NCBI RefSeq assembly: GCF_910592395.1
Contig: NC_088323.1
Coordinates: forward strand, 5,518,001 to 5,582,000
Length of the DNA: 64,000 nucleotides
Source: Lineus longissimus
Lineage: Eukaryota > Nemertea > Pilidiophora > Heteronemertea > Lineidae
Direction: 5' to 3'
Shown: positions 44,701 through 56,700 of the stretch, piece after piece
How positions within the stretch are numbered: the first letter of the stretch is position 1
How the letters are laid out: the number at the start of each line of letters is the position of its first letter
The notes under the pieces: generated by a model
The model's input: the letters and a program-made list of their open reading frames with translations, nothing else
Database searches by the model: none
Told to the model about the DNA's origin: nothing
Position numbers and translations under genes: made by a program

Positions 44701-47700
44701 TATCCTAGGTCGCATCGAGAAAACAACATGTTCGTGGGGCGCTAAAGGCGGAAAACGGGCAACAAAATTGAATTTGACACTTTGAACCAAAACTGAAATT
44801 TACCTTGCAGCGAACCTAATCACCTCATGGTGCTTCCTGTCCACCAGCTGATCATTTTTCAACTGCTGATCTCGCTTCAAAGAAGGACGGTTATTATTTT
44901 TATCCTCAAACTTGAAAAAATCTTGCAAAAACGCCAAAAATTCCTCAATCAAACCCATTTCACTGTCGTGGCAAATATACAGCCGGCCGGTGTCAAACAG
45001 ATCAACACAGCTGACTGAGAGACCTTGCCGATAGACGTTTGCTACAAGGGCCTAATTGGCTATCCAGTGTTTGTTAAAAACCAACATGACTTCAGTGAAT
45101 GTACGTTACAATGTACGGACTACGCAACAGTCCACTTCCTATTTAGCTTGAAACTGAACCCGAATAGGTCTATTATTTGAATTAAGGACCTTAGCATTGT
45201 GCAATTTCGTACAAAACAAGGACAGACATGAAAACGCACCAAATCAGCTAGGCCTAGCGCACTTGCTTTTAATAGCATGTAGTAAATCTGGTCAGTGTTA
45301 GCATGGAATGGTATCACCCACGCATTGCCCTTGTCAACATTTCAAAGAACAGGGCCTGAGGCCCTTTTCTGCATTTCTATATAGGATGCCAAGTTTCAGC
45401 AAATTTGCATGCATAATAAGTGCACTACAGTGCTGGTCACAACTGCATTTCAATTTTCCTGAGGCACCAACGGCGTACCCCTAAAAGCACTACAGTACCT
45501 GTTTAAACTACCACTGTCGCAAACAATACTAGTAGTTTTACGAACTCTACAACTATTATTGCCATAACATGTTATCCGTATTTTTTACCAATTGGGACAA
45601 AGTCGCTACCCGGAGGAGAGGAACGTGATAAAACAACACATGTAATGGATCCAAACTTTCCTATTAACAAAGTTTTCACAATTGTAGTATCCTTTGCACT
45701 TAATAAACGCGCACACTAATCCGGAAGGTATGGACTATATTCATGTCTTTATTACTTAGTAAGTTACATGCCCGAGGATGCGACCATATTTGGCACTAAG
45801 ACACATAACACGTGGATAAAAGGAAAGCTGCATAATCCAGATTTGATGGGATGAACAGAGGGGAAGGGAACTTTAAATTACTTCCAAGATAATTGATGGT
45901 TTATCATTTAACTCACTCAATGCTCTGCCCTTTGAAGTCGTCAATGAATTTCATGATATAGTACTGGTCAAAGGAAACACCCCTGGCACAACACTTGCGC
46001 AACACTCAATCTTCAATCGTCTCCAAAGCGCACCACAGACAAGATATTTTTCTCATATGTGCAATAATTATCACCTGTTGGGTGATAAACAGGAATGACT
46101 TGTCACAGCAGGCATCTGCGATAATAACAAGCAGATACATTTATTATTGCACAGCGCAACAATACACATTTTTCGTTGTGTGCATCTGCTGCCATCCCGC
46201 AGACAAGTCTTTTTTATGATGTTCACTGCGACAAAAGTTGCCTGTACCGGTACGCAGTGTATGTTGCAGCCCCCCCCCCCCCCGCAATGAAATTCAAGCA
46301 TTGGCTCCCACAGCCCCAACATCCCATAATGATTCAAACGCGCATGGCGTGCATATTTCATTCATTTTCCTGATGTGGCAATATTCTCGCCAAGAAACTC
46401 CCCAATCCATACTCAATATTTTTTCAACCACCAATACATTGAATTTCCACGCTCTGCCGTTACTCTGGCATTTTCCTAATTGCATCAATTCACTGAATTA
46501 TGGGTAAAGCATACACAAAGCGTTGTAATGTAATTAACGGCCGTTTGAATGAAAAGCTGGTAAATAGCGCTAAGCAACTGGTTTTATGAATAATATTAAT
46601 GACTCTATCCCTTGGGACAGAACGGACTGTGAATAGAAATTGTCAAGAAAGTCATTTTAACCCTTTCAGGTTTCAATTGTTTCGTCTTGGAAATGCAGGG
46701 GTATCATTTCACTTCACCAACCCTTCGAATACATGATGCAAAATCTGACCCTCTCTATTTCAAATCATTACCTAGTTCTCTCAAAACTACTCTCTGACCA
46801 AGACCCCTAATAAATCGTACTAAATGTTTTTTCTTACGCCCACGATATTACATGTACTTGACATTAGAATCGTCTACTCAACATCGGTCAACGACTTGGC
46901 GGGAATTGATATTGATCTTCAAAACATGTACAGTCTTGGTCAAAACAAAATAACACCAAAAATTTGATTTTTTTAAGTTTTGAAATGGTAATATTTACAT
47001 CCCATATTTCATCTCTAGTTACAGCTTTGTAAATCATGCATTTATTTGAAACATGCTATGTTATGAGCCAAAATACATCAATGCTTTTGGTGACGACAAA
47101 AAATAGTAGCATCTGTTTACTTTTTATAAGACTGTACATATTACCAGACACTACCGTATTGGTATTCATATCACGTTAGAAATATTTCATTCAATATGAT
47201 ATGAACATTTATCAATTTCTACTTTATGAGGATAGATACATGTACTGGCATGAATTGATAAGGACTAGACTATTAATTATTAATACTGGTGAACATAAGC
47301 CGCACTTACACCACCTGAAAATGGACCACCAATCTTGGTTCGGGAACCAATGCCGCACCATCGAAAATCCACCAAGCGCTTACACCAGCGCTGCAGCTAG
47401 TTATAAAATCCGGCTACAGATGGCGCGCAAACAATAAGCAGAACGCGGAAAGCCTTGGCAGAAAGCGCCATTTCGAAAGCGCCGCCTGGAGCCGAACCAT
47501 CTAACTAGCTAATTGCCGATCCATTTGCGCTTACACCACGACAAAGCCGAACTTTTAACAAGCCGGGCGAATTTGGACCATCAAGCTTGGTGGGACAAAT
47601 TCGCTCGGCAATTTGTATCGGCAATGGATTGCCGAACCAATTTGTCGCGGCAATGTGGTGGTGTAAGTGCAATTGGTCCACCAATATTTCGTGGTGTAAG

Positions 47701-50700
47701 CGCAGCTATAGAATGGGTTTATTGGATACATCACATGAGTCGTAAATGATTTCATAGGTCCAGTTGCTTCTGATGTACACACGACACCTGTTACACCACA
47801 ACCCCTGGGCCATCGGATGACCAGGGGGTAATGTGGTGGTGGTGGTGGTGGTGGTGGTGGTGGTGGGGGGGGGATGCCCTTACCCTACAGGAGAGGAAAA
47901 TAGTGTGGTTAAGTCATAAACATGGACAGAAATCAGATCTGACCACTATACATCACAGTGTGTGCACCATTGCAAACGAAGGCTGTAGCAGCTGGTTGTA
48001 ATTGGCACCAACAGAACACCGCAGCAAACAAATGCAGAACAGCTTACCCCAAATCCCGGACGTGATAGGTGACATTCGTTTTAGAATCGGACATTTCATG
48101 TTTACCCGGCTGGCAAAAAATCTTCACACACACTGCCACTAAAACTGACACCATTCCAAGACTCAGACATAGGCATACACATACCCGGTATGACCTGGTC
48201 ACCTACAATCACACCCACATGTCATCAAATTATGGAAATTTCAAACATACTAGTAACACAAACAAATTATCATCTCCAGCACAGTATTACATAATTCCTA
48301 GCACCTGTCAATCTTAAGTCACACTATGCTATTAGCATCCTGGCCAAAAATTAAACAGCATATTCCGAGCATTTATTCCACGTATTCCTTCACAGAAATC
48401 GTTTTTGCTGGCGAAATTATCGTGTATCTTGGATCCATATGTTACAACTGTGCAACTGATCGGATAATATTCAGATTGTACTGCACAGCTGTGTATATAG
48501 ACAAAGGTCAAGGTTGTCTGCATCGGGTGAATGGCAGTCCTTTGTTTTATTGATTTTTTAAGTGTGTGGGAGAAATATTAATATTTTCTTTGCATTTAAG
48601 TATAGTAAATTAACATAATATTGTATTATATATGGAGAGGACTCAATTAGCTGATCATATTCCTCGTTAAGTTGTTTTTATACATTTGATATTTAACCCT
48701 CATCGATATATTTTGAGCGTTGAAAGGAACAGTCAAAGAGCAGTTTCATCATGGCGTTCCCCGCCAAAAATATTAAAGGGCTACTCGATACATTTGTCCA
48801 AAGTTTTATAACTGAATATAAATTTCAACAACTTTGTTGGGTAGACTGATGCACGAACATTATAAATGTCAAGTTTTAGCAAAATTAGCTTTTGTTTCCT
48901 TTTGAATCAGTTGAGACGTCATACGGAAGGTGCAGCCGACCTCCGACCTTTAACAGACACCATCTACCTACTTAAAGAGAAAGGTTTACCATCTCTGGAC
49001 AAAGGGGATGAATAAGGAAACACTCAAGAAAAAAGATCGTACCGACTCTGGTCTGATTAATTTTTACAGCATCTGTTATTCTAACCGCCTTTAGAACGGA
49101 TAAACACATCTTGCAACAACACAAAGAGAGGAAAAAATGCAAACAATGACTTAGCTACACAAACGAGAAATTAATTAAATATACGCCTACCTAGGAGTGG
49201 GATGGCTGTCATAGTGGGAAGACAGATGGAGGGTATCGAAGTCCACATACGAATGTTTCTCACTTTAGACTTTGTGCGGAGTCGGAATGTTGACTTTGCA
49301 ACAGTGACCTTTCTGCCTCTGTATTGAGACAAAATGGCCACCACTTCTGCATATGTCTAGAAATGTGGAGACAATGGCTCGGACCTGTCATCTCGTCGCC
49401 CTGGCACCGCCGTTATGATTAGGACAGGTCGAGACGTCCACTGCCGATCCACGGGGCTTTATTAACCGGTGGTTGCCATGGTAACATAAACGACCTCCCG
49501 GGTGACTAATCTTGGGCAATTATTAGCGAGCAAATTTTAAAGTCGCTATAGTTTCTTTGTCGTGATTTCGATACGGTTTGCGGCACGTGTTATGATCATG
49601 ATGTATTACGGTCTCCGTAGATTCTACACTAATTTATTTTAACCGTTGAGCTGCTGAGGACACATTGATGGTTATAGTGTACATTCCTACCAAACCACAA
49701 AAGACGAGATATCATTTCAATTAGTTTTAAATGACTGTTTATATTTCCAACAAGAGTTTCAGTGTAGATTATTTTAGAAACTCTGTGATAACTTGGCACA
49801 AAACGCTATATTTTAAAAGTGAACTGAGACGTCTATGCAGTGGACTCAGGGGGGAGCAAGAAAGCTGCAGGCAGTACACATTAATGCAGACTCCAGCTAT
49901 AATTGTACAAAGGCTACAATTGTACCACCTTACCTTATAAAGATTTTTTTTTTTTATTACAGATTTTCATTTTTTTTCTACGCGGCGCACCAGACAGCAA
50001 ACACACAGCCTCCGCAGCACGTGATAAACTGGACACAATGCTCGACTGTGATGTATCGATTCTGAGATAAAGTACGATGGTCCATCGCGATAACCTGGGA
50101 CTGCAGTAGAAACATGCTGCAAATAACTTTATTGACCAGTGCCGGTAGACTGATGTACAGGCTAGCATACTTAGACGCTTTAACCCTTTTCCATTTTGAG
50201 TTTTTTCTCTCGTAACTGTAACTCTTAATCAAAAGGTCATGCGTGCAAAGCGTAAAGTTGGGTGATAACATCTGCTGTTAACGAGAACCGCTAATGTAGA
50301 AAGGAAGGTGGCCCACAGCTTGGAGATATTGCCCTTAACAATGTGATTGGTCCTTTAAAGAGGTACGTAATTCCTTAATACGGGTGGTCCCGGAAAAAAG
50401 AAATGGAGCCATACACGACTGATTATGTAGAATGGTCAAAAATGTCAAAAGGTTTGTTCTGCATCTTTTAGCTAAAAATGGCTAAAACCCTGCAGTACCT
50501 AAAGGGTAAACAACCTTCCCAAGATGCATAATCACCTTTGATTATGAGATGACTATTGACAAGGAGATGAAGAATGATGAATATCTCTATTTCTTTCCCG
50601 AACCAATCCCAATCCCCACCACCATCCTCAATGCACCATCCTAAGCCGAAATTAAAATCCGTCAATAGCCTGCCTTCGGTTCACGGACAGCACAGGGATT

Positions 50701-53700
50701 TGCGCAGGACAGAATCCGTAACGGATCGTCGACAACGGATTTACGTGATAAGGCTGCAGTGATTGGATAATCAATAACCAATCAATGAGGAGCAGACTAC
50801 AAAGAGATCTGTTGGGCCGTTATAGCTCGTTCAAGATTAACCTGATCATGCTGAAAACAGTTTTTGTCAGGTTCCTTTAGAGTATAGGGTGTTCGAAAAA
50901 CTCTTAATTTTTTTCATTTTTGAGTTTATCTGAAGGACTGCTGGAGAAGGTTGTTTGAGAATGAACTGATATGATGTGGAAATTGTTTGTCTAAGTGGAT
51001 TGTAAAGATTAATACAGAGTGTTTAAAAAAACTTCGGAAGATTTTTGATTTTGATTTGAACATGGAGGTAAGACGAGCAGACAGATTATCAACAATACAG
51101 GGTGTTTCAAAAAACATCGTACTACTTTCAGGTGCGAATTAAATTTAGATAGCCTGGGTTCAAATCAGATTTCGGTTGAATCAGAAGTTGTTTTAGGGGG
51201 AAGGATGGATATCTGAATTGACAAAACATGACAAAAATCTGAGCTGCCAATTTCACTTACCACCAGAGTAACCTCCTCCCTCTGAAGGAGCTGAACCGCC
51301 GCTGGTTATAAATCCTCCTTCTAGGGGGCATCCAGTAGGGTTTTTCACCTCTGCCGAGCTTTTCTAGTCTGTCTAATACATTCCAGGAAAAAGTCGATGG
51401 AAATTTCCAGAAATTCATGATCATTTTTCCGATATCAGCACCAGGTAAAAGTGTATCATGAAAATTTCATTGAATACATACTCCATACTAGTGACGGAGT
51501 CAAACTGACGGCATTTCTGAGAGTGTTTGCCGCTGGCAGGTGTTTGTCTGGACACAAACCCACAAAAACAACCCCCTCAGACCTGTTCTCTCATAAGTGG
51601 CAAAAATTCCAGTATACTTGTCAGTTCGTCTCAACTGACAGACAATGATGGATGCCTTTCATAAAAAAATTGTTCATCGGATTAAAAATATCCCTGATAG
51701 GTCAACCAACCGCTGACATAATCCGAGGGCAACAACTTAAGTACATTCCAGGCAGAGAAACTGAAATCAACGCAGAAAAATCCAGAATCTTTATGAGAAG
51801 ATTCTATCCCGAACTGACAGTGATGGATTCCTAAATTCCAGTGCAAACCGTTTTAGCCCGCAGCCGAATATCTCTCAGAATTAAAAACAGCCACTTAGCC
51901 GAAACCCAGGAGAGAAGACGTGCCTTAAATATATTGGTAACTTCATCATCCTGCGATGACGGGGGCCCCGTTAATCGCCGCCAATAACCCCGCTAAGCTA
52001 ATGTACAAGTGTAGTGTATTCATAGTGCATTTCATGTAATGTCGTAGGCAAAAGTAAATGCTCCTCAATTTTTTTTTGTCAAACATTCCTAAGATCCCAA
52101 GAATACAAAGAACGAAACTAACAAGACAGATACAAATCTCTAATTCGTTAATTAGTCTGACTTCTCAGTATCACGGAAAAAGACATACATGTATATTCAA
52201 TTTGCTTTTGCCCAGCAAGTTCTGAACCAATTACCAAAATATGAAATAGGTTAAGTTCTGATAAAGACTGCTCTGAAGGAAGTTCCAAAATCCTGCACTT
52301 CTTCAATTTGCAAAAGACTGTAGCGATATTCCGTAATGTCCATGTTCGGCCCAAGAGACATTCGCCGAGATTTACGTCAGAAGGGCGATTAATCTTGAGA
52401 TCAATTCGCCCATAAATAACCACCACAATCCCGCCGTACATTCAGAACGGGGTAATGCACAGTAATAAATTTTGTGTCTGGCGAAAAGTACAGCGCAGGT
52501 CTCATTGATTAATTCAGATTTGGCGAGATAGGCGGAGCACTGCATATAAAACGTACATCGCGGTAATTGGCGGTGGTTTTCATGTCGTTTTTATACCAAT
52601 TTATGGTATGTCGCTTTATTCAGTAACATGCACATCTCATAAAGCTAACCCGGAGTGCTAACTGCATGTCATAAAATTTGCAGCTTGGCTATTTTAACCC
52701 CCTGAAGTTTGTGTGGAATGAGGCTAGGTCCCCGCCTAATATGGCCCTGCCATCTTTGTAACAGAAAATATTTGTTAAAGGGGACTTTGTGATCGCAGAG
52801 CCCTGTGTGTCAGGAAGTGGCATAATGACCCTGAAAAGGTTCTTCTGGTTAGTGCAGTAGCAGCGAGATGAAAGTTCAAGTTCATAGAGATGTATTTCAG
52901 ACGAGCTGTCGCTACCTCCTTCATACACCATGACAACCGTTCATTTATCTTGTTGTCCCGCCACAATGCCACGTCCATCGTGTAACATCTTCAACACCTC
53001 TAACATTACATAACCCGTAACGAGGTAATTTCGTCCCTGCACTTCTGATTGCTGTGCACAGCTGGTCAGTCGATCGGCGGCCAATTAACCGACGAATCTT
53101 CCACTGTTCATCCGCTGGTGACAATGACTGATTATTACCACTTGTCATGGTCGAGATCGGGCCTTTGTCCCTTGAGGGCCCTCAGCATGAGGTGAAAATG
53201 AACTTTTCTTTTCAGAGCTGCCAACCCTTGAGACCGGCAAAGTGTAAAACTCTCGGTGAAAAAGTGTTAATCAGGGAGCAGAAAGTGTATATCAATGATA
53301 TTTCAGAATTTTATGAAGGAGTGTTAATAAGGAGAACGAGAATAGTCTGCCAGAATGCATTTGCTTGAGTAGAGCCATCTGCAGGGAATATTGAAAACTA
53401 CAGCAAGTTCGCACTTGAATCAAGAAGTAGATGGGCAGGTTTGTAATGACGATGTTAAGATTTCTGTATTGATTGGATAACAGAGCAGTAGTTGATTGGT
53501 TGCTTATAAACGCTTACTCATACTACAGTATTGAAAAGCAGTACAGTTTCAATTTACTCTTCAACAATAAGTTATTTTCTTGTTGATAATTATTATCAAC
53601 AAGGGCGTAAAATCACAGTCGTAAACAAACACACACGAAATATTCCGATCACAACACATAATTCAACAATCAAACAATTAACAGATTAAATCTTAAATCG

Positions 53701-56700
53701 TTCCGCATCAGGGAAAAAGAATTAATGCACTCATGCAATCACCAATGGCGCACATAATATTATATGCAAACAATATCAGAAATGATTTATTAACTTTTCT
53801 GATTGACTTTTTGTTTTATGACACGAAAGACACTGGCGTCAGCATGTATGGATTACATGTACTCTACACTCAACGTCAGGACTGTGATGGCTGTATTTAA
53901 CTTTTTCTCCAAGGCGGGGCAGAACACCAATTTTCATCCCTAATCAGTTAGTGCAGGTGGCCCAAGGGCCTGGCACTCAGCTGAAATACATAGGTCAATG
54001 TACACAGCATGGAAAGTACCTCGTAGGTCACTTTCAATCTCGATGTTGCTAACATATTGAGAGATACATACCAAAGATACTGTCAGCTGAGCTTAAAACA
54101 TGTTTTACGGAGACATCTGAGGAGCTGTTGCCCACTGCCCCCCTAAATTCGGCCCAGATATCAAGGGAACAAATGGCCATGGTGATTTCAGTTACGAGAG
54201 GTGTCACCAAGAGCCAGTGAGGTTCGACACGAGTTATCAATTCAACATATGACAATCTCAACTTGTTTGATAGCGTTTTCTTGGCGGCCTAGTTGCCTAA
54301 AATGACCACCAGAGGGCATTGTACGAAATCTTTCAAGAATCGTAAAGGCATTATATCATTTTATATCCGTCTTTCCCAAATTTGTTTGAGGTGGTTCTGA
54401 CTTTACACACTTACAGAATCCATCATTTTGAGATTTTAGTTGGCGACTGTCACATGACTCCGATCCATTTTCGTGACATCCTGATTACCGACGTTAGAAT
54501 AATAGCAGACAGAACGCGACGCGATAATGAAAATTAATTAGGAGAGTAACTCTGGTTTGATAAATCATTCTGGTTGGCGGGTCAAGTTCTACGATCGCAA
54601 ATCATGGCGGGTTTGGATGATTTTACCGAATTAGAATGTGAGGTAAAGACAGGCATCTTAATCTTCACGCAGACGCTGCAGTCCATAAGTTTTTACTGAA
54701 AAATGAGCTGGAGAGAAGGGACAATCGCGATTATTGAAAAGGATCAAATTTGCAAACCATTGGCATTGCAAATGTTACTCACTTTACCACATTTCCCTTT
54801 ATAAACGTAACATCAAGACGTGTTTGGAAGATTTACAGCAATAATAATGTAAAAAGAAAATGAAATCAAAGAATCTCCAAGAACGACAAATAAGGTTGTC
54901 GGCCGAGTCGTTGATTCCAATTTCATTATTCCGCCTTTACTCGCTATCCATCGTCCGGAGGCCATTAAAAAGCAAAATCTCAGCACAATAATCACCGGGA
55001 TTGTCACAAATGACGGCTCCCGGCTGAATGTATTAGCGCTGCCATATTGCAATGCACTCTGGGATAGAAACCTCATTTTAAAACTTTTGGTTCGGTGAGT
55101 CACAGCGCTGGATTTGCCCCGAGCTGAAAATATCAATGTCAGTTCTGATTACCGTCGCATGTTAATGGAACATGCCTTCTTTCTGAGCAGACGCTGCTAG
55201 TTACAGAGCCAGCCACAAGTTGGCGGCCACAGATACGCATTCTTTCCAAGCAGACGTTGTGAGTCACAGAGCCAGCCACAAGTAAGCAGCAACAGATATG
55301 GATTGTCTCAGAGCAGATGATGCAAGTTACAGAGCCTGTCACAAGTAAGCAGTCACAGATACGCATTCTTTCCGAGGAGACAGTGCTAGTTACAAAGCCA
55401 GCCACTGGTTTGCCACCACAGATAGGCATTGTTTCAGAAAATTTGAATATGTCGATAAGAACCTATACTGTTCAGACTGCAGTACTCTCTGTCCATGTCA
55501 CATGCTGTCAAAGGGGTCAACGTTAGGGTCAAATAAGCAGTGTCGGTATCAGGTATTTTTAGTCAAACATGTCAAAATAATGCAAAACAGTTATCACATC
55601 AGGCAATACAATTATGAAGTAACAACATTCACGATCTGAAACTACATCTTAAAATGAAATACTTTACTATAAACTTTATAAAATTGGCATTTCATACTTC
55701 TCACCCTGGCGCCATCTACGAATGGAGAAGGAACTACTCACCAGGATGACGTGCTACTGCGGCTTGAGGAGCTGCCTGGTGCGCCCTCACTGGCGACGCT
55801 CGACACTCGTCCAGCGATCTGTAGTGGCTCTGGCTTTTCAGAAGCCTTCGTCTGCATGCGCTGACGACATAGGTCCTAAAAAGACAAGACACGAGATAAA
55901 TCAGCAGTTATTTAAAGGCAGTGTACATCTGGCCTATCACTTCAAAAACAAAATAACTTACTGAACTTTATACAATTTGCTAGTTAGCTGCATGAATTCA
56001 AGATGGATGAAAATTCATTTTTGAAGTATGGATTTGACTTGACATTAGACTAGAACAAGAACCATGGCATTCTCCGACAAGCAAAACTCATCATATCTTA
56101 CACATGATACTTTCAACTCAAGGATAGTCCAAGGGCATTATCATTCATCATGGCTCAAACATCCATTGCCCGACGTGAAAAACCCTTGAAATGTCCCAAA
56201 CGGGCTCCAGACATTCTTTTCCATAAACAGCTTATCATGGAGCTTAATTGAAAGCTCCTCCCAGTACATTCAAATACTCTCTCAACACAAGACTCTCAAA
56301 CGAACACACATCGCAGCCCTTTTTTCATTACGAGATATAAAACCCCTTTGTGGAGCATCTCACCTATCACAAACACCAGTGACTCATAAACGACACGAAA
56401 AACATCGCTAATCCAATCCAACAATATTGTCGATTCCATCTGCGACAATTACGAATATAAAGGACGTCACGTAAAATATTCCTTTGACGTTATCGCCATT
56501 CAGTTCTTTTTGCCCCGTTTGTGACATTTCGTGCCATTTGCGATACCGCCATGTAAACCATTCCACAACTTACAAAGACCCGCAATGCGTGCTCGTTTCT
56601 TTATCATGTGACAGGCACTCGGCTATTTTGACGCATCAGGTTTATATGTATCTTGACAGAAACATTAGTTCACAAAGAGCTAATATCTGTAGAGAGGTTA

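Noticed and set aside
44471-44720. - strand open frame of about 80 codons ([12 protein letters not shown], then [12 protein letters not shown]) beside the candidate exon
   Set aside because: Phase from the candidate exon at 44804 leads to an early stop, and part of the frame is a dispersed 50-bp repeat. Kept only as a weak alternative.
49195-49253. Short - strand first-exon-like segment ([10 protein letters not shown] start, GTAGGC donor)
   Set aside because: It leaves one base, the wrong phase for the 40764 exon, and no partner exon was found.
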